In this document: positions 53,292 through 62,384 of the stretch, piece after piece | Layout: every line of letters starts with the position of its first letter | Position numbering within the stretch: position 1 is the stretch's first letter | The notes under the pieces: model-generated | The model's input: the letters and a program-made list of their open reading frames with translations, nothing else | What the model was told of the DNA's origin: nothing | The model's database searches: none | NCBI RefSeq assembly: GCF_015529805.1 | Contig: NZ_CP064654.1 | Span: forward strand, 1,736,001-1,800,000 | Reading direction: 5' to 3' | From: Qipengyuania soli | GTDB taxonomy: Bacteria; Pseudomonadota; Alphaproteobacteria; Sphingomonadales; Sphingomonadaceae | DNA length: 64,000 nucleotides | Translations under genes and position numbers: made by a program

Positions 53292-53678
53292 ATGTCGCTC
53301 CCGAAAATGATCGCCGCCCATCCGCAGGTGCAGGACGAGACCGAGGAACTCGTCCTTGCTGCCCGCCACGCAATGCTGTGCTCGCTCTTCTGCACTTCCT
53401 GCGCCGACGCCTGCGTGGCCGAGGACATGGACATGGCGCAGTGCATCCGCAACTGCCTCGACTGCGCCGACGTCTGTGCTGCAACCGCCCGCCTCGCAGT
53501 GCGCCGTACTGCCCAGAACATCGATGTCCTGCGCGCCCAGGTGGAAGCGTGCATCAAGGCTTGCGAAACCTGCGCCGCCGAATGCGAAGGGCATGACAAT
53601 CCGCATTGCCAGCTTTGTGCGCAGATGTGCCGCGAATGCGCAGAGGACTGCCGCAAGGCGCTGCCCCTCATCAACTGA
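53292..53678 (+). CDS. Four-helix-bundle copper storage protein (Csp-like)
   Basis: 128 residues with 17 Cys, mostly spaced C-x(2,3)-C along four helices (LCSLFCTSCADAC, QCIRNCLDCADVC, ACIKACETCAAEC, HCQLCAQMCRECAEDC). This is the pattern of cytosolic Csp3-type proteins that store many Cu(I) ions inside the bundle; no signal peptide is present, which agrees with the cytosolic branch. An inverted repeat lies directly upstream. Confidence 0.92.
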   Translation: MSLPKMIAAHPQVQDETEELVLAARHAMLCSLFCTSCADACVAEDMDMAQCIRNCLDCADVCAATARLAVRRTAQNIDVLRAQVEACIKACETCAAECEGHDNPHCQLCAQMCRECAEDCRKALPLIN

Positions 53679-53712
53679 TTGGATTTGCGACGGCGCATGG
53701 TAATCTCGCCAT

Positions 53713-54162
53713 GTGCCGAAGCTGCAGACCCTGATTGCGCTCGACGCGGCTGACCGCGTCGCCACGATCGAGGCGATGGGACGGATCGCCTGGGCCCAAT
53801 GGCTCGTGCGCGCCGTCCCTCCGCGGCACTGGCGCTCGCATTTCGGCACCGGAGCGCCGTCCGATCCGGCAAAGCATCCCAGGGGCACCGACATCGCCAC
53901 AGTGCGCCGTATCCGGCTCGCCGTGTCGCGGGCTCTGCGAAATATGCCGGGGTCCCCGCAGTGCCTGCCCCAGGCGCTGGCTGCACGGCGTATGCTGGAG
54001 CGGCGCGGGATTCCTTCGCAGCTTTATATCGGCACGATGCGCGACGACGCCGGCGTCCCGCGCTTCCATGCCTGGCTCAAGGTCGACGACGAATGGGTCA
54101 CGGGAATTTGCGACGAGAGCCGCTACACGCTGTTCACCAACAAGGGTCCGCAACAGGCCTGA
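53713..54162 (+). CDS. Orphan lasso-peptide B2-type transglutaminase-like protein
   Basis: 149 residues from GTG 53713. Similar to the lasso peptide biosynthesis protein B2 protease domain: C84 in SPQCLPQALAARRMLERRG is the predicted nucleophile, H119 in FHAWLKVDDEWVTG the His, and one of the following Asp residues the third member. In lasso clusters B2 removes the leader peptide after RRE (B1) binding. No B1, lasso cyclase or precursor gene was found nearby. Stand-alone B2-like proteins are common in sphingomonads and may process another peptide. Confidence 0.8.
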   Translation: MPKLQTLIALDAADRVATIEAMGRIAWAQWLVRAVPPRHWRSHFGTGAPSDPAKHPRGTDIATVRRIRLAVSRALRNMPGSPQCLPQALAARRMLERRGIPSQLYIGTMRDDAGVPRFHAWLKVDDEWVTGICDESRYTLFTNKGPQQA

Positions 54163-54222
54163 CGCCCCCTTGCGGAAGGCGGGCAAGCCTGCCAGTGGCG
54201 GGACCGTAACAAAGGAGACCAC

Positions 54223-55407
54223 ATGGCCGGAATGGTGCCCTTCGCCTGGGAAGATCCCTTCAACCTCGACGAGCAGTTGACCGAGGAAGAGCGGATGATC
54301 CGCGACGCAGCCCACGCCTTCGCACAGGGCGAGCTGCAACCCCGCGTGATCGAAGGATTTTCGAAGGAAATCGACGATCCCGAACTCTTCCCCATGATGG
54401 GTGAAGCCGGTCTCCTCGGCGCGACGATCGACCCGGAATACGGTGGCGCCGGTGCCAGCTACGTGGCCTATGGCCTGATTGCGCGTGAAATCGAGCGTGT
54501 CGACTCGGGGTACCGCTCGATGGCCTCGGTCCAGTCGAGCCTCGTCATGTTCCCGATCAGCGAATACGGGTCGGAAGAGCAGAAGAAGAAGTACCTGCCC
54601 GGTCTCGCCAGCGGCAGGCTCATCGGTTGCTTCGGCCTGACCGAGCCCGATGCGGGATCGGACCCGGCAGGCATGAAGACCGTCGCTAAGAAGGTCGACG
54701 GCGGCTACGTCATTTCCGGTTCGAAGACCTGGATTTCAAATTCTCCCTTCGCTGATGTCTTCGTCGTCTGGGCGAAGAGCGAGGCGCATGGCGGCGGCAT
54801 ACGCGGCTTCATCCTGGAAAAGGGCATGAAGGGCCTCTCCGCCCCCAAGATCAAGGGCAAGATCAGCCTTCGCGCATCGACCACCGGCATGATCGTCATG
54901 GACGAGGTCGAAGTGGGCGAGGACGCGCTGCTGCCCGAGGTCCAGGGCCTCAAGGGCCCCTTCGGCTGCCTCAATCGTGCCCGCTATGGCATCAGCTGGG
55001 GCGCGCTCGGCGCGGCCGAATTCTGCATGCACGCCGCGCGCCAGTATGGACTCGACCGTCACCAGTTCGGCGTGCCGCTGGCTTCCAAGCAGCTGTACCA
55101 ATTGAAGCTGGCCGACATGATGACCGAAATCTCGCTCGGCCTGCAGTCGTCCTTGCGCGTCGGGCGCCTGATGGACGAAGGCAAGTTCGCGCCGGAGATG
55201 ATCTCTATCGTCAAGCGCAACAATGTCGGCAAGGCGCTCGATATCGCGCGCAAGGCCCGCGACATGCACGGCGGCAACGGCATCTCGGAAGAGTATCAGG
55301 TCATCCGCCACATGGTGAACCTGGAGACGGTCAACACCTACGAAGGCACGCATGACGTCCATGCGCTGATCCTGGGTCGCGCGGTGACGGGGATTGCGGC
55401 GTTCTGA
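54223..55407 (+). CDS. gcdH: Glutaryl-CoA dehydrogenase type acyl-CoA dehydrogenase
   Basis: 394 residues. Oxidises and decarboxylates glutaryl-CoA to crotonyl-CoA in lysine and tryptophan breakdown. The catalytic Glu is in [32 protein letters not shown] and [13 protein letters not shown] follow the GCDH rather than the short-chain pattern; [20 protein letters not shown] is the typical N-terminus. ATG 54223 has an AAAGGAG site. Confidence 0.92.
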   Translation: MAGMVPFAWEDPFNLDEQLTEEERMIRDAAHAFAQGELQPRVIEGFSKEIDDPELFPMMGEAGLLGATIDPEYGGAGASYVAYGLIAREIERVDSGYRSMASVQSSLVMFPISEYGSEEQKKKYLPGLASGRLIGCFGLTEPDAGSDPAGMKTVAKKVDGGYVISGSKTWISNSPFADVFVVWAKSEAHGGGIRGFILEKGMKGLSAPKIKGKISLRASTTGMIVMDEVEVGEDALLPEVQGLKGPFGCLNRARYGISWGALGAAEFCMHAARQYGLDRHQFGVPLASKQLYQLKLADMMTEISLGLQSSLRVGRLMDEGKFAPEMISIVKRNNVGKALDIARKARDMHGGNGISEEYQVIRHMVNLETVNTYEGTHDVHALILGRAVTGIAAF

Positions 55408-55522
55408 AGCCCTTTCCCACTTTTCGGCATGGTGGCAGGAAGGTCGCATGATCGGTTCGCAACCAGCTGAAAGCCTCGGTTTTGCGGCATTTCGGGCGCC
55501 CTTCGTCCTTATTTCCAGGACC

Positions 55523-55540
55523 GTGTTCCATGTGTTCCAT
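55523..55540 (+). repeat. Tandem 9-bp direct repeat upstream of maiA
   Basis: GTGTTCCAT occurs twice in a row, ending 17 bases before the maiA ATG and 5 bases before its AGGAG site. A regulator binding site is possible; this is not the GTTC-N7-GTTC LexA spacing (here 5 bases). Confidence 0.55.
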
Positions 55541-55557
55541 ATTGTAGGAGCGGAATC

Positions 55558-56217
55558 ATGATGCGCCTCTTCGCCTACTTCCGCAGTTCGACCAGCTATC
55601 GCCTGCGCATCGCCCTTAACCTCAAGGGGCTCGACTACGAGGTCATCCCGGTCGACCTGCGCACCGACGGGCAGAAGGCGCCGGAATTCGTGGCGCGCAA
55701 TCCGTTCGGCGGCGTGCCCATGCTCGAAGCCGACGGACGCGACCGGGCGCAGTCGATGGCCATCCTCGAATGGCTGGACGAGGCCTATCCGGAAAAACCG
55801 CTGCTGCCTGCCTCGGTCGAGGATCGCTACACCGTGCGCGAACTGGCCTATGCCATCGCGACCGAAATCCATGCGCTGAACAACCTGCAGGTGCTGAAGC
55901 ACCTGCGCGGCGCGATGGGCCATAGCGAGCAGGAAACCGACGAATGGTACCGCCACTGGCTCGCCCGCACGCTCGACCCGGTCGAGGTGAAGCTTGCCCA
56001 GCTGGGATCAGGGGACTTCCTGATGGATCGTCCCGGCCTGTTCGAAGTCGTCCTGTTGCCGCAGGTGTTCAACGCGCGGAAGCTGTCTTTCGACCTCGGC
56101 AACCACCCCCACATCACCCGGATCGAGGCCGCCTGCCTCGCGCGCGACGAATTCCGGCGCGCATATCCGGACAACCAGATAGACAGTCCCGACTACAAGG
56201 GACCGCAAGGAGACTGA
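55558..56217 (+). CDS. maiA: Maleylacetoacetate isomerase (zeta-class GST)
   Basis: 219 residues. Uses glutathione to isomerise maleylacetoacetate to fumarylacetoacetate in tyrosine/homogentisate breakdown. RSSTSYRLRIALNLKGLDYE is the zeta-class active-site block, with the catalytic Ser in SST; NPFGGVPMLE and SMAILEWLDEAYP follow. The fumarylacetoacetase-type gene starts 4 bases after the stop. Homogentisate dioxygenase is not in the window. Confidence 0.92.
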   Translation: MMRLFAYFRSSTSYRLRIALNLKGLDYEVIPVDLRTDGQKAPEFVARNPFGGVPMLEADGRDRAQSMAILEWLDEAYPEKPLLPASVEDRYTVRELAYAIATEIHALNNLQVLKHLRGAMGHSEQETDEWYRHWLARTLDPVEVKLAQLGSGDFLMDRPGLFEVVLLPQVFNARKLSFDLGNHPHITRIEAACLARDEFRRAYPDNQIDSPDYKGPQGD

Positions 56218-56221
56218 CGCC

Positions 56222-57232
56222 ATGAAACTCGCCACGCTCAACGACGGAACCCGTGACGGAAAGCTGGTGGTGGTCTCGAAAGACCTGACCCGCTGCTGCG
56301 CCGCAGGCTATATCGCGCCCACGCTGCAATATGCGCTCGACAATTGGGAGCGCGTGTCGCCCAACCTCGAAGCGCTCTATCGCGATGTGGAGCACCAGGC
56401 GGTGCCGTGCGAGCGCTTCCACGAGCGTGAGGCAATGTCGCCGCTCCCGCGTGCCTACCAGTGGGCTGACGGCTCGGCCTACATCAATCACGTCGAACTG
56501 GTGAGGAAGGCGCGCGGTGCCGAAGTGCCGGAGAGCTTCTATCACGACCCGCTTATGTACCAGGGTGGCAGCGATGCCTTCCTTGGTCCCCGCGAGGACA
56601 TCCCGCTGGGCGACATCGCCTGGGGCTGCGACATGGAAGGCGAAGTCGCGGTCATCACCGACGACGTGCCGATGGGCGTGTCGGCGGAGGCTGCCGCGGA
56701 TCACATCAAGCTGGTCATGCTGGTCAATGACGTGTCGCTGCGCGGTCTCATCCCCGACGAGCTCGCGAAGGGCTTCGGCTTCTTCCAGTCCAAGCCGGCC
56801 AGTGCGTTCAGCCCGGTCGCGGTGACACCCGACGAGCTGGGCGACGACTGGCGCGACAGCCTCGTCCACCTGCCGCTGATGGTCGACTACAATGGCGAGG
56901 CTTTCGGGCGTGCCGATGCCGGCAAGGACGCGACCTTCAACCTGGCGCAACTCGTCGCTCACGCTGCCAAGACCCGGCGCCTGTCCGCAGGCACCATCAT
57001 CGGTTCAGGCACTGTGTCGAACCAGGGTCCCGATGGCGACCCGGGCAAGCCGGTCAGCGAAGGCGGTCTCGGCTACAGCTGCATTGCCGAAATCCGCATG
57101 ATCGAGACCATTGCTACGGGCAAGCCGAGCACGCCCTTCATGAAGCCGGGCGACGTCGTCCGCGTCGAGATGAAGGATGCCCACCATCACTCGATCTTCG
57201 GTGCGATCGAGCAGAAGGTGGTGCAAGCCTGA
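56222..57232 (+). CDS. Fumarylacetoacetate hydrolase family protein
   Basis: 336 residues, FAH-type fold. Metal-binding acidic residues are in WGCDMEGEVAVITDD, with a Lys further on in ELAKGFGFFQSKPA; the closing GDVVRVEMKD is a family block. Its place directly after maiA strongly suggests it splits fumarylacetoacetate to fumarate and acetoacetate. It follows maiA by 4 bases with an AAGGAGA site. Confidence 0.9.
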   Translation: MKLATLNDGTRDGKLVVVSKDLTRCCAAGYIAPTLQYALDNWERVSPNLEALYRDVEHQAVPCERFHEREAMSPLPRAYQWADGSAYINHVELVRKARGAEVPESFYHDPLMYQGGSDAFLGPREDIPLGDIAWGCDMEGEVAVITDDVPMGVSAEAAADHIKLVMLVNDVSLRGLIPDELAKGFGFFQSKPASAFSPVAVTPDELGDDWRDSLVHLPLMVDYNGEAFGRADAGKDATFNLAQLVAHAAKTRRLSAGTIIGSGTVSNQGPDGDPGKPVSEGGLGYSCIAEIRMIETIATGKPSTPFMKPGDVVRVEMKDAHHHSIFGAIEQKVVQA

Positions 57233-57258
57233 GTACGCCTTCGCCACCCGAACCGTCT

Positions 57259-58371
57259 TTGACCGGCAAGCGCATTGGGCTGCTGTCGGCCTGGGCGAGC
57301 CGGGCGAATGGCGGGATATTCGAGGCCGTCATCGCGCAGGCGGATCTGCTCCGCTCGCTTGGCGCGATCCCTGTCGTGATTGCAGTCGAAGACGAGGCGC
57401 ACGAGAAGGACCGTCACCGCCTTGAAGGATTCGAGGTGCGTCTGGCGCGCAGGACCGGCCCCAAGGTCCTCGCCTACTCGCCCGAACTGGACGGCATTCT
57501 GGCCGATGCGAAGCTCGACCTGCTGCACCTCCACGGCATCTGGCAATTCCCCAGCCACGCCGCGGGCAAGTGGGCGCGCAGGACCGGCAAGCCGATGCTG
57601 CTCAGCCCGCACGGAATGCTCGACCCGTGGATCACCCGGCGAAACCGCTGGAAGAAGCTGCCCGCGCGAATGCTGTGGGAGCATAGGGCATGGCGCTCGG
57701 CCAACGCGTTCCACGCCCTCACCGAAGCCGAAGCGCACGATAGCCTGCGCGAGGTACCCGGCATGCTGGTGTCGATCATTCCCAACATGGCTCCTCCGCC
57801 AGGCCCAAGCCGGACTTCGATGCCCTCGGCCAGCGCAATCTACCTTGGCCGTATCCACGAGAAGAAGAACATCGGTGCATTGATCGAAGCCTGGCGCCTT
57901 GCCCGCCCACACCTTCCGCAAGACGCCCATCTGACCATTGCGGGATGGGGCGACGATGCCAGCATCGATGCGCTCAACCGCGCATTTGTTGCCGGCGAGG
58001 ACTCGATCGATTTCGTCGGCACGGTGTTCGAATCGCAAAAGGCCGCGCTGTTCGACATGGCCCGTTTCTTCGTCTTGCCGACGAAGAGTGAGGGCCTGCC
58101 CGTAACCGTGCTCGAGGCCTGGGCGGCAGGGACACCGACCATCATGACCGAGGCATGCCACCTGCACGGGGGTTATGCGGAAGGTGCGGCAATTGCCTGT
58201 TCCACCGAACCAGACGGAATTGCCGCGAAATTGGTCGAAGCATTCGCAATGACGGAGACCCAATGGCGGGCCATGTCGCGCGCTGCGCAAAGGCTTGCAG
58301 GCGAAACCTTCGGGAGGGACGCCGTGCTAGCGCAGTGGGAAGCGACCTATGCAGCCCTGATCAGGGGTTGA
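57259..58371 (+). CDS. Glycosyltransferase family 4/GT-B
   Basis: About 370 residues from TTG 57259; the only in-frame alternative upstream is a CTG at 57229 and no ATG occurs until deep in the protein, so the start is uncertain. GT-B features: AWASRANGGIFEAVIAQADLL at the N-terminus, LLSPHGMLDPWITRRN, YLGRIHEKKNIGALIEAW in the second domain, and the nucleotide-sugar block FFVLPTKSEGLPVTVLEAWAAG with the conserved Glu residues. Probable first glycosyltransferase of the exopolysaccharide locus that follows on the other strand; it ends 11 bases inside the convergent gene. Confidence 0.82.
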   Translation: MTGKRIGLLSAWASRANGGIFEAVIAQADLLRSLGAIPVVIAVEDEAHEKDRHRLEGFEVRLARRTGPKVLAYSPELDGILADAKLDLLHLHGIWQFPSHAAGKWARRTGKPMLLSPHGMLDPWITRRNRWKKLPARMLWEHRAWRSANAFHALTEAEAHDSLREVPGMLVSIIPNMAPPPGPSRTSMPSASAIYLGRIHEKKNIGALIEAWRLARPHLPQDAHLTIAGWGDDASIDALNRAFVAGEDSIDFVGTVFESQKAALFDMARFFVLPTKSEGLPVTVLEAWAAGTPTIMTEACHLHGGYAEGAAIACSTEPDGIAAKLVEAFAMTETQWRAMSRAAQRLAGETFGRDAVLAQWEATYAALIRG

Positions 58372-59500
58372 GCGGCGAAAGCTCGATCCGGTCGACCACC
58401 ACCCGTCCCGACCCCGGTCGCAACCACAAGCCAAGAACTGCATCCGCGCAGGTCACGGCGGTCAACGTCTGACCATCGCGATCTATCCTCTGGCGCTGCG
58501 CCCGCGGACGCGACGGGGTAGTACAGTTTAACGAGGCCACGAGGTCCTGCCCTCCCGGACCGTCGACCTTGGCGCGGATCACATAGCTGCCAGGCGCCAG
58601 CGACACCGGCTGCGACAGCACCAGTCGCGTGACACTCGACCGGTTCTCAAGTTCGATACGCGCTTCATCTCCTGCAAGGCGTGTCACCCGAACATCGCCG
58701 CTGCGATAGCGTCGCCAGCCGAGGGGAGCCGTATCGTCGCCAAAAGCTTCGAACTCGGCATCGGCAATGTCACCTTCCGGCGCCCTGCCGGGGCAATGCC
58801 TTCGCGTAACACTGTCCGCCTCGGTACGGAAATTGAGCCGGCCCAGTTCGCGGATCATCGGAAGAACCGCGTCGCAACCGATAGCGTCGAGCGAAACATC
58901 GCTGCGCGCGAGGAATGTCGCACGCTTGCGCAACCTTTCGGGGTCAGCTCCTTCGGCCCTGAGATAGGCATCGGCCCATCGCGGACTATCGGCCAGCCGT
59001 TGGGTGAGGTAGGCCCCGTTGCCTGCCCTTTCCTCGAACATTGCGAGCATCACCTGTGCCACGTCCCGATTGGCGACGCTGCGCAAGAATGCATCGAGCC
59101 GGGCAGCTGCCCGCGCATAGGAGCCCACGGACAGCTCCTGCTCGAAGAAATAGAGTTGGGAAAGTGGCTCGCGCTTGCTCAGCTTCGCGGCCTGGAGGAA
59201 GGCGCGATGCGCGGGCAAGACCTGGCCCGACTGAAGCAGAGCAGTGCCGAGAAATCCCAGAGATCTCGCTTCGAGAGGATCCTTCGTTATTGCAGCGGCT
59301 GCTGCACCTCGCGCCGCCTGCACATCAGGTTCGAGGAGAAAATCAGCCGCAGCACGTCGGGATGAAGTCGCAGCGAAGGTCTGAGGGACGAATCGCCCGA
59401 ACGAGGGACGCTGCTCGCTCATCCGGTCGAAACCGTTCACCAGCGCGAGGAAGGCAAATGCCAGGACACCTACCCCTGTAGCCAGGTGCCGGCGCCCCAC
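58361..59500 (-). CDS. TPR-like exopolysaccharide-locus protein
   Basis: 379 residues. N-terminal transmembrane or signal segment (LATGVGVLAFAFLALVN), then helical repeats with RAAADFLLEPDVQAARG and LGTALLQSGQVLPAHRAFLQ typical of tetratricopeptide repeats, then a beta-rich C-terminal domain (GWRRYRSGDVRVTRLAGDEAR onwards) that may bind glycan. No family is recognised with certainty. The gene starts 2 bases after the Wzz-kinase stop and is therefore part of the exopolysaccharide operon. Confidence 0.72.
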   Translation of the reverse strand: MGRRHLATGVGVLAFAFLALVNGFDRMSEQRPSFGRFVPQTFAATSSRRAAADFLLEPDVQAARGAAAAAITKDPLEARSLGFLGTALLQSGQVLPAHRAFLQAAKLSKREPLSQLYFFEQELSVGSYARAAARLDAFLRSVANRDVAQVMLAMFEERAGNGAYLTQRLADSPRWADAYLRAEGADPERLRKRATFLARSDVSLDAIGCDAVLPMIRELGRLNFRTEADSVTRRHCPGRAPEGDIADAEFEAFGDDTAPLGWRRYRSGDVRVTRLAGDEARIELENRSSVTRLVLSQPVSLAPGSYVIRAKVDGPGGQDLVASLNCTTPSRPRAQRQRIDRDGQTLTAVTCADAVLGLWLRPGSGRVVVDRIELSPLNP

Positions 59501-59502
59501 GA

Positions 59503-61701
59503 TCAGGCCTCGTTACGCCGCTCGCCGGTGGCGTACTGGTAGTAATCGTAGCCATAGTAGGCCGAGTAGCGATTACCCGACTTGGTCGGATCGAACTTTG
59601 CCAGCACGGCACCGAGCAGGACCGGCTTCATCGACCGCAAGCGCCGCAGCGCCGCCTTCAGCGAACCGCTCCGTCCGCGTTCCGCCTCGACGACGAAGAT
59701 GGTGCCGTCCGCAATCGCAGCCAGCATTGGCGCATCGGCGAGGCCGAGGACCGGCGGGCTGTCGAGGATGACCACGTCGTAGGTGTCGGCGAAGCTTTCC
59801 AGCAACTGCGCCATCCGCGGCGATGAAAGCATTTCCGAAGGGCTCGGCGGAAGCGGGCCGGTCGGGAGAAGGTCGATCTTGCGATCCTTGATCTTCACGA
59901 TCGCGGTCTTGGGATCGTCCTGCGTAACAAGCAGGTCTGTGAGCCCCCGTTCGAGCCGAAGCCCAAGCAGCTTGTCGAGGGCCGGACGGCGCAAATCGGC
60001 ATCGATCAGCAGCGGCTTCAGACCGATGCGGGCAAAACCCATGGCGATGGCGAGGCTCGAGGTGCTCTTGCCTTCGTGCGCCTGGGCGCTGGTGACGACA
60101 AGCACCTTGGGCAGCCCTTGCGGCGTCGAATAGAGCAAGGCACCGCGCAGCGAATTGTACGCCTCGGCGATTGGCGACTTGGGATTGTCCAGCGCTTCGA
60201 GAGGTGACGTATCTTCGGTACGCGGGACCACGCCCAGGAGCGGCATTTCGAGCTTGTCCTCGACGTCTTCAGGCGTGTGGATCACGTCGTCGAGCTGGTC
60301 GCGCAGGAATACCGCGACACCGGCAAGGCCGAGCCCCAGCAAAAGGCCCAACGCAAGGTTGCGCGGCACATTGGGCGAAGACGGGTCGGTCGGTGCCTCC
60401 GCGCGGTCGATGATCGCGATGTTGCTCGATGCAATACCGGCCGACGCATTCAGTTCGCGATAGCGCTGGAGCAAGCCGTCGTAGATCGAGCGCGCCGTAT
60501 CCGCCTGTCGGGCGAGAACGTTGTAACGAACCGACTGGTCTTGTTCGGCAAGACTGTCTCCACGAGCACGTTTTACCTGACCATCCAGCTGGTCCTGCGC
60601 GCTCTGCGCAGCGCGATATTCGGCGTGGATCGATTCCCGCACCTGCCGCGCCGTGCTTTCAAGCTGTCGACTGACCGCCTGCAGATCGCCTTCCAGCCTG
60701 CTGATCGCAGGATGGTTGTCGAGGTAACGATCCCTCGCGACCTGGAGTTCGCTCTGGATCTCGGCCCGCTTGGTCATCAGCGCCTGCACCGTGGGGTTGG
60801 CAAGCACCGGTTGGGATGCAAGCAACGGGGAGCCCTGGATCGCTTGCCAGCGAGCCTGCGCCTCGATCCGCGCCGCCTTCGCCTGGATCGCGGCGTCATT
60901 GAGCTGCACGAGGCTGGACGTGGTCACTGTGCCGGTCAGCGCATCGCGTCCGTCGGGAGTGAGCGCATCACGCGTGCGGATGAGGCCCACGCTCTTGGCG
61001 TAATCGTTGAGCTCGCGCTCCGAATCCTCGAGATCGGCACGCGCCTCTTCGAGCTGATCGGCCACGAAGTCACGGGCATAGGAGGTGCTGTCGAAGCGGC
61101 GTTGCAGGTTCGCCTGGATGAATTCTTCGGCGAAGGCGTTGGCGACGGAAGCGCTCATCGTTGCATCGGTCGAAGTAAACGAGATGCTCGCGACGCGGGT
61201 GGCGCGGGGAAGCTCCACTTCAAGATTGTCGCGCAGGAGCTCCACGGCCAGCGCGCGGTCCTGCGTTTGATCGCCGGTGAGAGCCGATGGCGGGACTTCC
61301 ATCGCGGAAAAGAACTGCTCGTTGCCCGCTACATCGAGCCGATCGGCTACCCGCTCGGCAAGACCGCGGCTACGCAGCACGTCCAGCTGGGTATTGAGGA
61401 AGCGGTCGATGTCCCAGTCGGACGTTACCGGCGAGACAGTGCCGGTCTCGAACTTGGAGCCAAGCACCTCGTCGCTCTGGTCGTTGATCTGCACGCTGGT
61501 TTCGGCGGTATAGCGAGGCGTGTCCAGCAACGTCGAAATCAGCGCCAGGATGATCGCCGCGCCAATGATCGCCAAGGCCATCCACAAATGGCGCCGGAGC
61601 GCGGCAACGGCGTGGCGGATATTCGCGCTGATCGGGTTCTCGCCCGCAGCCAGGTAAGCCGCCTGATAGCGCGCAGTAGGGATAGCCGGCTCTGCGCTCA
61701 T
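59503..61701 (-). CDS. Wzz-tyrosine kinase fusion (BY-kinase, exopolysaccharide export)
   Basis: 732 residues. Polymer length control and export. N-terminal Wzz domain with transmembrane helices at about 39-60 (HLWMALAIIGAAIILALISTLL) and 445-465, and a long coiled periplasmic stretch between. C-terminal BY-kinase: Walker A SAQAHEGKSTSS near residue 545, Walker A' LLIDADLRRP, Walker B VVILDSPPVLG. The tyrosine cluster YSAYYGYDYYQY at the C-terminus is the phosphorylation tail. Gene order Wza-Wzz is coupled (ATGA overlap). Confidence 0.92.
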   Translation of the reverse strand: MSAEPAIPTARYQAAYLAAGENPISANIRHAVAALRRHLWMALAIIGAAIILALISTLLDTPRYTAETSVQINDQSDEVLGSKFETGTVSPVTSDWDIDRFLNTQLDVLRSRGLAERVADRLDVAGNEQFFSAMEVPPSALTGDQTQDRALAVELLRDNLEVELPRATRVASISFTSTDATMSASVANAFAEEFIQANLQRRFDSTSYARDFVADQLEEARADLEDSERELNDYAKSVGLIRTRDALTPDGRDALTGTVTTSSLVQLNDAAIQAKAARIEAQARWQAIQGSPLLASQPVLANPTVQALMTKRAEIQSELQVARDRYLDNHPAISRLEGDLQAVSRQLESTARQVRESIHAEYRAAQSAQDQLDGQVKRARGDSLAEQDQSVRYNVLARQADTARSIYDGLLQRYRELNASAGIASSNIAIIDRAEAPTDPSSPNVPRNLALGLLLGLGLAGVAVFLRDQLDDVIHTPEDVEDKLEMPLLGVVPRTEDTSPLEALDNPKSPIAEAYNSLRGALLYSTPQGLPKVLVVTSAQAHEGKSTSSLAIAMGFARIGLKPLLIDADLRRPALDKLLGLRLERGLTDLLVTQDDPKTAIVKIKDRKIDLLPTGPLPPSPSEMLSSPRMAQLLESFADTYDVVILDSPPVLGLADAPMLAAIADGTIFVVEAERGRSGSLKAALRRLRSMKPVLLGAVLAKFDPTKSGNRYSAYYGYDYYQYATGERRNEA

Positions 61702-62384
61702 GGCCAGGGCCTGAAGATGCCGATCACGGGAATAGCCCGAATGGCATCGAGGAATGCCCCACGCGAGCTGGAGAACCCGACCACCACTGTGTCACCCGGC
61801 AGCAGGGGGACGTCGGGCATTCGGCCACCGCGAATGGCCCGTGCATCGAAGCGGCCTGCCATCCGCTCACCGTCTACCGTGCGGAAAATGAGGATTTCGT
61901 CGAGCCGGGCTTTTTCCGTAGGGCTGCGGGCAAGCGCCAGTGCGGTCAGCAAGGTCTGGCCTTCGGCATAGGGATATACCCCGGGAAGCGCGACCTCGCC
62001 TTCGACCGCGATTGTACGAACCTGAGTCTTCTTGACCAGCACCGATACGCGCGGATCGCGCACATAGTCGGCGGCATAGGCCGCCTCGACCGCGTGGGCG
62101 AGCTCGGTCGCAGTCAATCCGGCTGCATGTACGTCACCGATCAACGGCAGGCTGACGACACCCGCGTTGTCGAGCGCAATCTCTTCGACACTGAGATCCG
62201 CCTCGTCGAAGACCCGAACGGAAATGACGTCACCTGGCGAAAGTGCGTAGCGGCTAGGCAGCCGGTCGGAATCGTCGATGGCAATCGCGGCATATCCCGC
62301 ATCCCCCTCAGGGATGATGGAGTCATTGCCGCGCTGGCAGGCAGTCATGACCAGGCATGCGGCAAGAAGACCGATGTTACGCAT
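61698..62384 (-). CDS. Polysaccharide export lipoprotein (Wza-type)
   Basis: 228 residues. Signal peptide with lipobox VMTA-C near residue 16. Polysaccharide export domain: YALSPGDVISVRVFDEADLS, SLPLIGDVHAAGLTATELAHA, followed by a SLBB domain with VEGEVALPGVYPYAEGQTLL. It is shorter than E. coli Wza. The ATG at 62384 overlaps the ligase stop by 8 bases; an earlier start at 62414 is less likely. Confidence 0.88.
   Translation of the reverse strand: MRNIGLLAACLVMTACQRGNDSIIPEGDAGYAAIAIDDSDRLPSRYALSPGDVISVRVFDEADLSVEEIALDNAGVVSLPLIGDVHAAGLTATELAHAVEAAYAADYVRDPRVSVLVKKTQVRTIAVEGEVALPGVYPYAEGQTLLTALALARSPTEKARLDEILIFRTVDGERMAGRFDARAIRGGRMPDVPLLPGDTVVVGFSSSRGAFLDAIRAIPVIGIFRPWP

Noticed and set aside
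55331..55540. A short minus-strand frame across the GTGTTCCAT repeat (starting MEHMEH)
   Set aside because: It has no ribosome site, overlaps the end of gcdH and merely translates the repeat.
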